45,464 nucleotides of DNA from Tepidanaerobacteraceae bacterium (GTDB lineage: Bacteria > Bacillota > Thermosediminibacteria > Thermosediminibacterales > Thermosediminibacteraceae). Positions 1-9,167 of the stretch are shown piece by piece. A model generated the notes under the pieces. It saw only the letters and a program-made list of their open reading frames with translations. It was not told where the DNA came from and ran no database searches. The position numbers and the translations under genes are program-made. Position 1 is the stretch's first letter. Each line of letters begins with the position of its first letter. The stretch covers positions 1 to 45,464 of the forward strand of contig JASUSP010000007.1 in the NCBI GenBank assembly GCA_030446005.1, given 5' to 3'.

Positions 1-37
1 TACTCTATAAAATATTTCTACATGGAAGCGCCTTGTA

Positions 38-61
38 CCTTCTATCGGAAGGAATTTTTTT
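38..61 (+). terminator. Weak terminator-like hairpin
   Basis: A 5-bp stem (CCTTC at 38-42, GAAGG at 48-52) is followed by a run of seven T at 55-61. It probably ends a transcript that begins left of the window. The stem is short, so this is a weak call. Confidence 0.35.
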
Positions 62-102
62 AGTTCCAAAAAGTACCAATTTATATCATAACCTCAGTAC
101 CA
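62..102. repeat. AGTACCA short direct repeats upstream of dapF promoter
   Basis: AGTACCA occurs at 72-78 and again at 96-102, and a near copy AGTTCCA lies at 62-68. They sit just upstream of the -35 box of the dapF promoter, where an activator or repressor could bind. No binding protein can be named from the sequence, and short A/T-rich repeats can arise by chance. Confidence 0.3.
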
Positions 103-114
103 TAAATGAATATA

Positions 115-143
115 TTGTTTTAATAGGGATTAGGTGGTATAAT
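115..143 (+). promoter_or_regulatory. Sigma-A promoter of dapF-dapL
   Basis: TTGTTT at 115-120 and a perfect TATAAT at 138-143 are separated by 17 bp. The start codon of dapF follows 45 bp later, which leaves no room for a lysine riboswitch or T-box leader. Confidence 0.6.
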
Positions 144-188
144 AATTAATAATGATTTTTCAAGTAAGATTGAGGGTGATAGCGTAAT

Positions 189-1034
189 ATGAAGTTTACT
201 AAGATGCACGGTCTTGGAAACGATTTTATTGTCGTAAATGGTTTTATAGAAGATGTGAGAATAATATTTGATAAGGCGGCAAAAATATGTGACAGACACC
301 GAGGAATAGGAGCTGACGGCATACTTGTGGTGCTTCCTTCCGAAAAAGCGGACCTCAAAATGAGGATTATAAATAGCGACGGCAGCGAAGCGGACATGTG
401 CGGAAACGGAATACGCTGTTTTGCCCGGTACGCCTTTTCGAGGGGACTTGTGAAAAAGACAAATATGACAGTGGAAACCCTAGCGGGCATCATAAAACCG
501 GAAGTCATCATAAAAAACGACTTGATAGAAAGTGTAAGGGTTGACATGGGATGCTATAGCCTGAAATCCAAAGACGTTCCGTTGAAAGAAGATGTGAAAG
601 AAGAAGAAGCTGTGGACCTTGACATCGAAGTGGATGGCCACGGGTTTAGATTTACGGGCGTCTCGATGGGAAATCCCCACTGCGTGATTTTTGTGGACGA
701 TGTGGAGAGTTTTCCGGTTGAACGACTGGGGCCGAAAATAGAAAAGCACCCGTTTTTCCCGAAGAAGACCAATGTGGAATTTGTTCAAGTCAAAGGGCAC
801 GACTTTTTGAAAATGAGGGTATGGGAAAGAGGAGCCGGGCTCACGATGGCCTGCGGAACAGGAGCATGTGCTTCAGCAGTGGCGGCCTACAAAAAAGGAC
901 TGACTGGCCCTAAAGTAACGGTGAACCTGCCGGGGGGAGACCTGTACATAGAGGTGGAAGAAAGCGGACGGGTTTACATGACGGGACCTGCGGCAGAAGT
1001 ATATACGGGAGAGATAGACCTTAATTTGCTTTAA
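189..1034 (+). CDS. dapF: Diaminopimelate epimerase
   Basis: Converts LL-diaminopimelate to meso-diaminopimelate, the precursor of lysine and of the peptidoglycan cross-link; cytoplasmic and cofactor-independent. The 281-residue length is normal for the family. The N-terminus KMHGLGNDF is typical. The two catalytic cysteines are visible in the two mirror halves: C71 in ADMCGNGIRC and C222 in MACGTGACAS. The ATG at 189 follows GAGGGTG at 172-178. It is the first gene after the promoter at 115-143, and dapL, which makes its substrate, starts 36 bp after its stop. Nothing looks damaged. Confidence 0.97.
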   Translation: MKFTKMHGLGNDFIVVNGFIEDVRIIFDKAAKICDRHRGIGADGILVVLPSEKADLKMRIINSDGSEADMCGNGIRCFARYAFSRGLVKKTNMTVETLAGIIKPEVIIKNDLIESVRVDMGCYSLKSKDVPLKEDVKEEEAVDLDIEVDGHGFRFTGVSMGNPHCVIFVDDVESFPVERLGPKIEKHPFFPKKTNVEFVQVKGHDFLKMRVWERGAGLTMACGTGACASAVAAYKKGLTGPKVTVNLPGGDLYIEVEESGRVYMTGPAAEVYTGEIDLNLL

Positions 1035-1070
1035 ATTTATTTAAAAAATAAAATTGAACACACGGGGGAG

Positions 1071-2240
1071 ATGAATTTGAGAATAGCAGAACGCATAAAA
1101 AAAATACCGCCTTACCTTTTTGCTCAGATGGATAAAAAAATAGCCGAACTAAAGAAGAAAGGAGTAGATGTAATAAGTTTGGGAGTAGGCGATCCCGATT
1201 TGCCTACACCACCTCACATCGTGGAGGCTCTGGAAAGAGCGGCAAATGACCCTGAATGCCATAAATATCCAGCTTACGAAGGGTCGCTGGAGTTCAGAAA
1301 AGCGGTAGCTACATATTATAAAAGAAGGTTCGGTGTAGAACTGGACCCCGAATCCGAAGTCATGGCTCTTATAGGTTCAAAGGAAGGCATCGCTCATATA
1401 TTCTTTGCTTTTATCGATCCCGGCGATTACGCTCTAATTCCAGATCCTGGATATCCAGTCTATAAAACTGCCACTTTATTCGCGGGTGGCGTACCATATC
1501 CGATGCCCTTGCTAAAAGAAAACAATTTCCTTCCCGATTTTTCAAGCATAGACACGCAAGTGGCAAAGAAGGCAAAGCTGATGTTTCTTTGCTATCCGAA
1601 CAATCCTACCGCTGCCGTGGCGGATGAAAAGTTCTTCGAGGAAGCCGTGGAATTTGCAAAAACTTACGATATAATAATTTGCCACGACAGTGCATACGTC
1701 GATATTACTTTCGACGGCTACAGGGCACCCAGCTTGCTTTCTGTAAAAGGCGCAATGGACATAGGTGTGGAATTTGGATCTCTTTCAAAGCCTTACCGCA
1801 TGACCGGTTGGAGGATTGGATATGCGGTCGGCAACAAGGACATAATATCTGCGCTGGGAGTTATTAAGACAAATATAGACTCCGGACAATTTACCGCAAT
1901 TCAAAGGGCGGGCATTGAAGCGCTTTTAGGACCTCAGGACAGCGTCTATGAAATGCTATCGGTGTTCGAAAAGAGGCGGGACTTGGTAATCGAAACTTTT
2001 AAGGAAATCGGCCTTGAAGTAGAACCTCCGAAGGGTACGTTTTACATCTGGGTACCGGTTCCTGAAGGCTACACATCTCAATCCTTTGCGGAGATGCTCA
2101 TTGAAAAGGCAGCGGTGGTAGTAACTCCGGGAGTCGGCTACGGCGACTACGGCGAGGGCTACGTTAGAATTTCGCTTACAACGCCCGATGAAAGGCTGAA
2201 GGAGGCTATGAGGCGAATTAAAGAGAGTTTGAGCTTTTGA
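1071..2240 (+). CDS. dapL: LL-diaminopimelate aminotransferase
   Basis: A fold-type I PLP aminotransferase of 389 residues. DapL converts tetrahydrodipicolinate directly to LL-diaminopimelate with glutamate as amino donor, bypassing the succinylase and acetylase branches. The sequence shows the N-terminus [11 protein letters not shown], the motif CYPNNPT near residue 174, and the PLP lysine K240 in [16 protein letters not shown] general aspartate-type aminotransferase has a similar fold, but the position directly after dapF makes DapL much the better reading. Start choice: ATG 1071 abuts the GGGGGAG at 1064-1070, while the in-frame TTG at 1077 has a better 6-nt spacing, so the protein may be two residues shorter. 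Confidence 0.92.
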   Translation: MNLRIAERIKKIPPYLFAQMDKKIAELKKKGVDVISLGVGDPDLPTPPHIVEALERAANDPECHKYPAYEGSLEFRKAVATYYKRRFGVELDPESEVMALIGSKEGIAHIFFAFIDPGDYALIPDPGYPVYKTATLFAGGVPYPMPLLKENNFLPDFSSIDTQVAKKAKLMFLCYPNNPTAAVADEKFFEEAVEFAKTYDIIICHDSAYVDITFDGYRAPSLLSVKGAMDIGVEFGSLSKPYRMTGWRIGYAVGNKDIISALGVIKTNIDSGQFTAIQRAGIEALLGPQDSVYEMLSVFEKRRDLVIETFKEIGLEVEPPKGTFYIWVPVPEGYTSQSFAEMLIEKAAVVVTPGVGYGDYGEGYVRISLTTPDERLKEAMRRIKESLSF

Positions 2241-2260
2241 TTTCGAAAGGTTGGTTTTTT

Positions 2261-3133
2261 ATGATAAGGAGCATGACCGGCTATGGACGCGGGAAAAACT
2301 GCGGCAAAATTACTTGGGAAGTTGAACTGAAATCGGTAAATCACCGCTTTTTAGAAATAAATGTAAAACTGCCCCGCCAGTGGTTGTTTCTGGAAGAAAA
2401 GATAAGAAACTATATCAGGGAGCGCATAAGGCGGGGGCGCATAGATGTTTTCGTAAACTGTTCTTGGGGAACGTTGCCTGTAGACATAAAAATTGACAAA
2501 TCAGCAGTGGAAAGCTATTATAAGAAGTTGGTGGAATTGAAGGAAGAGGTGGGCTTTGAGGGTCCCGTAACGCTTTCCTTGCTTTCCATGATGCCGGATT
2601 TATTCGTCGTCGAACAGCAGTTTCCGGAGGAACAAGAACTGTGGCCCGAACTTAAAAAGGCGCTCGAACAAGCGGTAGATAACCTGATTGAAATGAGGGT
2701 AAAGGAAGGGAAGAATCTCTGGCGGGACATTTCGTCAAGGCTCGATGCTATCATGGAAAGGGTCAAAAACATAAAAATGATGGCTGATGCGGTAATTGAA
2801 GAGTATCGCAAGAAGCTTCAACAAAAGGTGAAAAAGATAAAAGAAGGCTTGGAGATGAACGAAGAAAGATTGGAAGCTGAAGTTGTTATCTTCGCAGAGA
2901 GGTCCGATATTAACGAGGAACTGGTGAGGATAGAAAGTCACATTGCCCAATTTAAAAATATGGGGAACGCTGACGAAGTTTTGGGCAAAAAAATGGATTT
3001 TTTGGCCCAGGAAATTTTCAGGGAAGTCAATACTATTGCGTCTAAATCCGCGGACTATAATATAACGAGAGAAGTAATTGAAATAAAAAGCGAACTTGAG
3101 AAAATAAGGGAACAACTGCAGAACATTGAATAA
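2261..3133 (+). CDS. yicC: YicC family endoribonuclease-like protein
   Basis: 290 residues starting [11 protein letters not shown], the hallmark N-terminus of the YicC/YloC family, with a C-terminal DUF1732-like region rich in charged helices (roughly 150-290) that ends in a pattern suited to coiled coil. E. coli YicC has been linked to RNA decay, and the family is widespread and usually next to gmk in Firmicutes. ATG 2261 was chosen over the in-frame TTG at 2237 because it gives the conserved N-terminus and follows GAAAGG at 2245-2250. It begins the long packed gene block that runs to rpe. Confidence 0.9.
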   Translation: MIRSMTGYGRGKNCGKITWEVELKSVNHRFLEINVKLPRQWLFLEEKIRNYIRERIRRGRIDVFVNCSWGTLPVDIKIDKSAVESYYKKLVELKEEVGFEGPVTLSLLSMMPDLFVVEQQFPEEQELWPELKKALEQAVDNLIEMRVKEGKNLWRDISSRLDAIMERVKNIKMMADAVIEEYRKKLQQKVKKIKEGLEMNEERLEAEVVIFAERSDINEELVRIESHIAQFKNMGNADEVLGKKMDFLAQEIFREVNTIASKSADYNITREVIEIKSELEKIREQLQNIE

Positions 3134-3153
3134 TTTTTTCAGGAGGGAATGTT

Positions 3154-3420
3154 GTGGAAATAAAACTTGTAAACATAGGATTCGGCAACATAGTTTCTGC
3201 AAACAGAATCATTGCAATTGTAAGCCCCGAATCTGCTCCGATAAAGCGCATAATCCAGGAAGCCCGCGACAGGGGTATGCTGATAGACGCGACTTACGGA
3301 AGGCGCACCCGTGCGGTTATAATAACAGACAGCGACCATGTAATACTATCGGCCGTCCAGCCGGAAACCGTGGCTAACAGGTTGAACAACAAAGAGATTG
3401 AAGAAGTAGAGGAAATATAG
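3154..3420 (+). CDS. remA: DUF370 family DNA-binding regulator RemA
   Basis: A small protein of 88 residues, nearly invariant in Firmicutes. Visible family motifs are INIGFGN-like ([13 protein letters not shown]), [11 protein letters not shown] and [10 protein letters not shown], followed by [15 protein letters not shown]. In Bacillus RemA is a DNA-binding regulator of biofilm and osmoprotection genes; its role in Clostridia is unclear, so the function here is carried over by family only. The start is GTG at 3154 with AGGAGGG at 3141-3147. It lies between yicC and gmk, the standard place for this gene. Confidence 0.93.
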   Translation: MEIKLVNIGFGNIVSANRIIAIVSPESAPIKRIIQEARDRGMLIDATYGRRTRAVIITDSDHVILSAVQPETVANRLNNKEIEEVEEI

Positions 3421-3433
3421 GAGAGAAATCATT

Positions 3434-4054
3434 ATGTCCAGAAGGGGAATGTTAATAGTGCTTTCCGGGCCTTCGGGAGCAGGCAAGGGGACTTTGTGCA
3501 ATCTGCTGTTAAAGAGAAGGCCTGAACTCGTGCTTTCAGTCTCCGTGACGACCAGGCCTCCTAGGCCCGGCGAAGTAAATGGAGTCAACTACTATTTTAC
3601 CGACGAGGAAAATTTCAAAAAAATGGTAGACAATGGCGAGTTCCTGGAGTGGGCTAAAGTTTACAATAATTATTACGGAACTCCCAAGAAATTTGTAGAG
3701 GAACATTTAAAACAGGGCAAAGACGTCATTTTGGAAATAGACATTCAAGGGGCAAGACAAGTGAAGGAAAATTGCCCCGATGCTATTTTTATATTCATTT
3801 TGCCGCCAGACATAGAAGAACTTAAAAATAGAATAATTAAACGGGGAAGCGAAAGCAAGGAATCCTTAGACCTGAGGGTTAAAAGTGCCGAGGAAGAGCT
3901 GAAGGCCATGTACGATTACGATTATGCGGTGGTAAACGATGTCCTCGAGGAAGCGGTGAAAAAGTTAGAGTCGATAATTGTGGCTGAAAGGTGCAAAGTC
4001 GTAAGAAATAAAGAACTGTTGCAGTTGGTATGCAAGGAGGGGTGCAAATTATGA
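3434..4054 (+). CDS. gmk: Guanylate kinase
   Basis: Phosphorylates GMP to GDP with ATP, a required step in GTP supply. The 206-residue protein has the P-loop SGPSGAGKGT with K18, the GMP-binding stretch SVTTRPPRPGEVNGVNYYF near residues 36-54, and the lid-domain pattern IKRGSES. Length is normal. AGGAGA at 3419-3424 gives the ATG at 3434. Its stop codon TGA overlaps the ATGATG start of rpoZ, a sign of translational coupling. Confidence 0.97.
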   Translation: MSRRGMLIVLSGPSGAGKGTLCNLLLKRRPELVLSVSVTTRPPRPGEVNGVNYYFTDEENFKKMVDNGEFLEWAKVYNNYYGTPKKFVEEHLKQGKDVILEIDIQGARQVKENCPDAIFIFILPPDIEELKNRIIKRGSESKESLDLRVKSAEEELKAMYDYDYAVVNDVLEEAVKKLESIIVAERCKVVRNKELLQLVCKEGCKL

Positions 4055-4257
4055 TGTATCCGTCTATAGATTCGTTAACCAATAAATATGAAAGCAAGTA
4101 TGCCCTCGTTGTAGCAGCGGCAAAACGTGCAAGGCAGCTCGTTGAAGGTTCGCCGAAACTTGTGGACGTAAAGACGACAAAGCCGGTTTCCATTGCCCTT
4201 TTTGAGTTAGATTCGGGGAAGATAAAAATAGAGCCTCCCGTTTCCGGAAATAAGTAG
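4051..4257 (+). CDS. rpoZ: RNA polymerase omega subunit
   Basis: Small assembly subunit of RNA polymerase, 68 residues. The stretch SLTNKYESKYALVVAAAKRARQL matches the omega family, where this helix clamps the C-terminal part of beta-prime. ATG 4051 was chosen over the upstream in-frame ATG at 4030 because the strong AAGGAGGGG at 4034-4042 lies between them. It overlaps the gmk stop by four bases. The C-terminus is short, as in most Firmicutes. Confidence 0.93.
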   Translation: MMYPSIDSLTNKYESKYALVVAAAKRARQLVEGSPKLVDVKTTKPVSIALFELDSGKIKIEPPVSGNK

Positions 4258-4268
4258 GTGGAAAGATT

Positions 4269-5474
4269 ATGTTGCAGGGTAAATTCATCGTGTTGGGTGT
4301 GACGGGCAGCATAGCAGCATACAAAGCTGCAGAGCTGGTGAGGCTTTTAAAAAAAAGTGGAGCCGAAATTCAGGTTGTAATGACCAGCTCTGCCAAGGAA
4401 TTCGTCACACCTTTGACTTTTCAAGTGCTGTCCGGTAATCCCGTTGTTACCGACATGTTTGAAAAACCCATTCGCTGGGAAGTGGAACACGTCTCTCTTG
4501 CCGACAAGGCAGACCTTTTCGTAATCGCTCCGGCTACTGCCAATGTAATTGCGAAAATTGCTGCCGGCATCGCTGACGATATGTTAACCGCCTCAGTTCT
4601 GGCAACCCGGGCGAAAGTTTTAGTGGTGCCGGCTATGAACGTAAATATGTACTTGAACCCGATTACCCAGGAAAACATAAGCTTCCTTAAGGAAAAAGGT
4701 TTTTACGTGATGGAACCCGATGAAGGCTTTTTGGCTTGCGGTTATTCAGGGAAAGGTAGGTTCCCAGAGCCCGAAAAAATTATAAAAGTTATAGAAAAGC
4801 TGGCTGGAGTTTGCGGTGACCTTAAAAATAAGAAAATCCTCATTACCGCCGGCCCCACCAGAGAACCCATCGACCCGGTGAGGTTTATTTCAAACCGCTC
4901 TTCCGGCAAAATGGGTTACGCGCTGGCGGAGGCTGCTGTGGAACGCGGTGGTGAGGTTATACTTATTTCTGGACCCACCTGCCTTCCCCAACCAGGAGGA
5001 CTTTATAAATACATCAAGGTCAATACGGCTTTGGAAATGAGGGAATGTGTACTAACATATTTTTCCTGGAGCGATGTGGTAATAAAAGCGGCGGCTGTTT
5101 CGGACTTCAGGCCGAAAAATTATTCGGAGCACAAGATAAAAAAGGAGGATAATGCGATTGCAATGACCCTCGAACTGGAGAAAAATCCGGATATTTTAAA
5201 GGAATTGGGCGGAAAAAAGGAAAAGCAGCTTCTTGTGGGTTTTGCGGCCGAGACGGACGAGATTAAGGAAAACGCCGTGGAAAAACTCAACAAGAAAAAT
5301 CTCGACCTTATCGTCGTCAATGATGTAAGTGCAGAAGGGGCGGGTTTTGAAGTTGACACAAATATCGTAAGGATATATTACAAGGATGGCTCTGCAGAAG
5401 AACTTCCCAAAATGACTAAAAAAGAACTGGCGCATGTCATCCTGGACAGAGTGGTAAGACTTCTAAAAAATTGA
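4269..5474 (+). CDS. coaBC: Bifunctional phosphopantothenoylcysteine decarboxylase / phosphopantothenate-cysteine ligase
   Basis: Carries two consecutive steps of coenzyme A synthesis. The N-terminal FMN-dependent CoaC half (about 1-185) shows VLGVTGSIAAYKAAEL, the active-site histidine context EHVSLADKAD, the flavin motif PAMNVNMY and a C-terminal GYSGKGR segment. The CoaB half (about 190-401) begins ILITAGPTREPIDPVRFISN and contains AAAVSDFRP and GFAAET. Length 401 is typical. AGGTGG at 4256-4261 precedes the ATG. Its product line continues with coaD at 21526 in the same window. Confidence 0.96.
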   Translation: MLQGKFIVLGVTGSIAAYKAAELVRLLKKSGAEIQVVMTSSAKEFVTPLTFQVLSGNPVVTDMFEKPIRWEVEHVSLADKADLFVIAPATANVIAKIAAGIADDMLTASVLATRAKVLVVPAMNVNMYLNPITQENISFLKEKGFYVMEPDEGFLACGYSGKGRFPEPEKIIKVIEKLAGVCGDLKNKKILITAGPTREPIDPVRFISNRSSGKMGYALAEAAVERGGEVILISGPTCLPQPGGLYKYIKVNTALEMRECVLTYFSWSDVVIKAAAVSDFRPKNYSEHKIKKEDNAIAMTLELEKNPDILKELGGKKEKQLLVGFAAETDEIKENAVEKLNKKNLDLIVVNDVSAEGAGFEVDTNIVRIYYKDGSAEELPKMTKKELAHVILDRVVRLLKN

Positions 5475-5494
5475 TTTTAGCTGGAGGGATTTTT

Positions 5495-7696
5495 TTGAAC
5501 GAGCTGGCGGAGGTTGCTGTTGATGCAAAGCACCCTGCCATAAAAGGCGAGTATTATTACATCGTTCCCGAACACTTAAAAGAGAAGGTACAGGTGGGTA
5601 GCAGGGTAAGGGTCCCTTTTAACAACAAAATTGTGGATGGTGTGGTTGTACGCTTTTTGAAACAAGAAGATGCGAATTGTAATTTTGCGCTGAAAGAAAT
5701 TTCGGCGGTGGATGAACGGTTTGTGCTGCCGCAATTTATGCTGGACTTGGCAGGTCGTCTGGCATCGTACTATGCAGCTAGTATTATAGACTTTTTAAAG
5801 CTAATGCTGCCTCCGGACGTCAGTCTTCCGAAGGAGTCTTTATATTCGGTAACGGAGGCAGCGAAAATAGAGAGCCTCAGGTCAAAAATCCAAAAAGAAG
5901 TATTCCACGTTATAAGGGATGCGGGTTCGATTACTTCGGAGGATATATCGAAAATCCTTGGTTTATCCCGCACGAAGGTGAGCGGGGCCCTTTCGGCTTT
6001 GATGAAAAAAGGATTCATAAAAAGAGAATTCAGGGTAAAAATTGAAAACCGATCGTATCGGGAAGATAAGCCGAAATCTAATTTTCCCGGGTTAACGATT
6101 GAACAGGCAAAAGTTCTGAATGAAATAATTCGAAATATGGAAGAAGAAAACAAGCCCGTACTTCTTTTCGGGATAACGGGGAGTGGAAAAACGGAGGTAT
6201 ATATTAAGGCCATCGAAAAGGTGCTCTCAAAAGGCAAAAAGGCGCTGGTTCTGGTGCCTGAAATATCCCTCACACCTCAAATGACGGAAAGGTTTCACGA
6301 AAGATTTCCGGGGAAAGTGGCCGTGCTCCACAGCAGGCTTTCCGATGGAGAAAGGTTTAAGGAGTGGTACAGGGTTTATAAAGGAGATGCCGATATTACC
6401 ATCGGAGCAAGGTCGGCGGTTTTCGCGCCAATCAGGGATTTAGGGCTAATAATCGTCGATGAAGAACATGAATCTTCCTACAAGCAGATGGAATTTCCTT
6501 TTTATGATGCAAGGCAGGTTGTGCGGTTTCGCGCAGAGATTCAGGGGGCGGCCGTTGTTTATGGGAGCGCAACGCCTTCGGTGGAATCCTTTTACAAGGC
6601 CATAAAGGGCGAGTTTGCTTTTTTAAAATTGACCCGGCGGGTAACGGGAAAACCGCTTCCCCCCGTAGAAATAGTCGACATGAGGGAGGAATTGAAATCC
6701 GGCAACAAGCACATTTTCAGCAGGAAGTTGTGTTCGGAGATGGATTTAGCTCTATCGCGGGGTGAACAGGTCATCCTCTTTATAAACCGGAGGGGACATT
6801 CCACCTTCGTACTTTGCAGAGATTGCGGTTATGTGCTGAGATGCCCTCACTGCGATATTTCCCTCACGTATCACATCAGCGACAAAAAGGGAAAGTGTCA
6901 TTACTGCGGATTTCAAGTAAAAGCTCCGGATACGTGTCCGAACTGCGACAGCCGGAACATTCGTTACTTCGGAGCGGGGACGGAAAAGGTGGAGCAGGAA
7001 TTCAAAAATCGTTACCCTGATGTGAAGGTGATTAGGGTTGATGCCGATTCTACTTCCAGAAAGGGCACGCTTGAAAAGATGCTGTGGGAATTCAAATCGG
7101 GCAAAGCTCAGGTTATGGTGGGTACCCAGTCCATAGCTAAGGGTCTCGATTTTCCTCGGGTATCGCTGGTTGGCATTATTGCCGCCGATGTTACCCTTAA
7201 TCTGCCCGACTTTCGAGCCGGTGAAAGAACTTTTCAGCTTATAAGTCAGGTGGCCGGCAGAGCAGGTAGAGGCAATATTCCTGGTAAAGTGATAGTGCAG
7301 ACATATTGTCCCGAGTCTTTGGCCATAAAAGCTGCCTGCGCATACAAATTCAAAGATTTCTATAAAGAGGAACTTATTAATAGAAAGAAGTTTGAATATC
7401 CGCCTTTTTATTTTTTGATGAACCTGACTTTTACAGGCACCAATCTTACTCAGGTTGAGTCGGCGGCGTTAAAAGTCAAAAAAATTCTTGAAGAAAAAGT
7501 GTCGCCGCAAGTTAAATTACTAGGGCCCATACCGGCCCCGCGGTTTAAAGTGAAGGACAACTTTCGGTATAACATTTTGCTGAAAAGCCGTAAGCAGGAA
7601 AGTTTAATAAAGGCCGGAGAAATCTTGAAGAATATGAAGGGCTTTGACAGAAAGGTTCACTTGAGCTGGGATATGGACCCTCAAGATTTGATGTGA
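5495..7696 (+). CDS. priA: Primosomal protein N' (replication restart helicase)
   Basis: A 3'-5' superfamily 2 DNA helicase that reloads the replisome at stalled forks. The 733-residue protein has an N-terminal DNA-binding domain, Walker A GSGKT with K232, Walker B DEEH at 322-325, and an inserted zinc-binding region with eight cysteines as four CxxC pairs (CRDCGYVLRCPHC, CHYCG, CPNC), followed by helicase motifs V-VI (MVGTQSIAKGLDFP, SQVAGRAGRG). TTG 5495 was chosen because GGAGGG at 5483-5488 gives good spacing; an in-frame TTG at 5471 would overlap coaBC and lacks a ribosome site. Confidence 0.96.
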   Translation: MNELAEVAVDAKHPAIKGEYYYIVPEHLKEKVQVGSRVRVPFNNKIVDGVVVRFLKQEDANCNFALKEISAVDERFVLPQFMLDLAGRLASYYAASIIDFLKLMLPPDVSLPKESLYSVTEAAKIESLRSKIQKEVFHVIRDAGSITSEDISKILGLSRTKVSGALSALMKKGFIKREFRVKIENRSYREDKPKSNFPGLTIEQAKVLNEIIRNMEEENKPVLLFGITGSGKTEVYIKAIEKVLSKGKKALVLVPEISLTPQMTERFHERFPGKVAVLHSRLSDGERFKEWYRVYKGDADITIGARSAVFAPIRDLGLIIVDEEHESSYKQMEFPFYDARQVVRFRAEIQGAAVVYGSATPSVESFYKAIKGEFAFLKLTRRVTGKPLPPVEIVDMREELKSGNKHIFSRKLCSEMDLALSRGEQVILFINRRGHSTFVLCRDCGYVLRCPHCDISLTYHISDKKGKCHYCGFQVKAPDTCPNCDSRNIRYFGAGTEKVEQEFKNRYPDVKVIRVDADSTSRKGTLEKMLWEFKSGKAQVMVGTQSIAKGLDFPRVSLVGIIAADVTLNLPDFRAGERTFQLISQVAGRAGRGNIPGKVIVQTYCPESLAIKAACAYKFKDFYKEELINRKKFEYPPFYFLMNLTFTGTNLTQVESAALKVKKILEEKVSPQVKLLGPIPAPRFKVKDNFRYNILLKSRKQESLIKAGEILKNMKGFDRKVHLSWDMDPQDLM

Positions 7697-7710
7697 ACGG
7701 AGGTTGAAAA

Positions 7711-8178
7711 ATGGCTATCAGGAAAATACGCCAGCTGGGAGACGAAGTTTTGCGGAAAAAATCCAAAAAGGTAACCGTATTCGATGAGAAGCTAAAACAG
7801 CTGCTTGAAGATATGGCAGAAACGATGAAATGGGCCAACGGCGTAGGACTTGCAGCCCCTCAGGTCGGTATCTTGAAAAGGGTTGTGGTTATAGATGTGG
7901 GAGAAGGTCTGATGGAGCTTGTCAACCCTGAAATAATAGCCGAGGAGGGCGAAGTGGTCGGCATTGAGGGATGCCTGAGTATTCCGGGAGTTACCGGAGA
8001 AGTGGCAAGGCCAAAAAAGGTAAAAGTAAGGGCCCAAAATTCTAAGGGGGAATTTATAGAGGTTGAGGGAGAGGACTTGTTGGCAAGGGCCCTTTGCCAC
8101 GAGATAGACCATTTAGACGGCATACTTTTTATCGACAGGGCAAAAAGGATAATCGAAGATGATGGCGAAGAGGGATGA
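7711..8178 (+). CDS. def: Peptide deformylase
   Basis: Removes the formyl group from the initiator methionine of new proteins; a metalloenzyme using Fe2+ or a similar ion. All three family motifs are visible: [10 protein letters not shown] near 44-53, EGCLS with metal ligand C88, and HEIDH with ligands H130 and H134 and the catalytic E131. The length of 155 and the EGCLS form fit class I. GGAGG precedes the ATG. It is paired with fmt, which adds the formyl group, and the two genes overlap or abut at 8175-8181. Confidence 0.97.
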   Translation: MAIRKIRQLGDEVLRKKSKKVTVFDEKLKQLLEDMAETMKWANGVGLAAPQVGILKRVVVIDVGEGLMELVNPEIIAEEGEVVGIEGCLSIPGVTGEVARPKKVKVRAQNSKGEFIEVEGEDLLARALCHEIDHLDGILFIDRAKRIIEDDGEEG

Positions 8179-8180
8179 TT

Positions 8181-9167
8181 ATGAATGTAGTCTTTATGGG
8201 CACTCCGGACTTTGCTCTGCCTTCACTTGAGGCCTTAGTGGAACACGGGTACAATGTTTTGGCAGTGGTAACTCAGCCCGACAGGCCAAAAGGAAGAAAG
8301 CGTATCCTTACTCCTCCTCCGGTTAAAGTGAAAGCAGAAAAGTACGGAATAAAGGTGTACCAGCCCGAAAAGATTAGGGACGAATCCTTCGCAAGAGTGC
8401 TGGAATCTCTTGAACCCGAACTATTTGTAGTAGTAGCTTACGGTCAGATTTTGCCGCCTTCAGTGCTTCGCATTCCATCTATAGGTTGCATCAATGTACA
8501 TGCCTCGCTTCTACCAAAATACCGGGGGGCGGCTCCGATTCAATGGGCGATTATAAATGGAGAGGAAAAGACGGGAGTTACCACTATGTGGATGGACGAG
8601 GGCATGGACACCGGCGATATCTTTCTCCAAAGAGAGGTAATTATTGACCCTTATTGGACTGCCGTTGAGCTGTCCGAAGTGCTATCAAAGGTTGGCAGCG
8701 AACTTCTTTTGGAAACCCTTGAAAAAATAAAGGCAGGAAATATAATCAGATTGCCGCAGAACCATGCCCAAGCCACGTATGCTCCGGTTTTGAAAAAAGA
8801 AGATGGGAGGATTGACTGGAAAAACACCGCCAAAGACATTTACAATCTAATACGGGGGGTGCAGCCCTGGCCCGGCGCTTTTACCTTTAGAAAGGGTGTG
8901 GAGCTTAAAATCTGGAGAGCGGAAATTTATGCTAAAGGAGAAACTAGGGGGCCGGGGAAGATAGTGGGAATCGACAAAGAACGCGGAATATTGGTAGGAA
9001 CCGGCGATGGAGTTTTATTGATTACCGAGCTGCAGGAAGCGGGAAAGAAAAAGATGTCGGCCGCCGAATACTTACGGGGACATTCGATAGCCGAGGGAGA
9101 GTTTTTTTCTGATGGTGGAAATAAGGAAGACCAAAAAAAGGATATATATAAGTCTACTTCTGGTTAG
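8181..9167 (+). CDS. fmt: Methionyl-tRNA formyltransferase
   Basis: Transfers a formyl group from 10-formyltetrahydrofolate to Met-tRNA(fMet) for translation initiation. Visible: N-terminal MGTPDFALPSLEAL, the folate-binding region INVHASLLPKYRGAAPIQWAI with the catalytic N, H and the later D in MDTGDI, and the C-terminal OB-like domain ending EYLRGH. AGAGGG at 8169-8174 favours ATG 8181 over the ATG at 8175. At 328 residues it is somewhat longer than usual because of a lysine-rich tail that runs into the next gene: the last 56 bases overlap the DUF116 gene. Confidence 0.96.
   Translation: MNVVFMGTPDFALPSLEALVEHGYNVLAVVTQPDRPKGRKRILTPPPVKVKAEKYGIKVYQPEKIRDESFARVLESLEPELFVVVAYGQILPPSVLRIPSIGCINVHASLLPKYRGAAPIQWAIINGEEKTGVTTMWMDEGMDTGDIFLQREVIIDPYWTAVELSEVLSKVGSELLLETLEKIKAGNIIRLPQNHAQATYAPVLKKEDGRIDWKNTAKDIYNLIRGVQPWPGAFTFRKGVELKIWRAEIYAKGETRGPGKIVGIDKERGILVGTGDGVLLITELQEAGKKKMSAAEYLRGHSIAEGEFFSDGGNKEDQKKDIYKSTSG

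Noticed and set aside
1-188. Lysine riboswitch or T-box in front of dapF
   Set aside because: The promoter ends at 143 and the gene starts at 189, leaving far too short a leader.
5770-6273. Long reverse-strand open frame opposite priA (167 codons)
   Set aside because: Low-complexity Ser/Phe-rich product, no ribosome site, and it lies wholly opposite conserved priA helicase codons; a shadow frame.
9112-9167. Frameshift or fusion between fmt and the DUF116 gene
   Set aside because: Both frames are intact with their own starts and complete family motifs; the 56-base overlap is explained by a longer Fmt tail.
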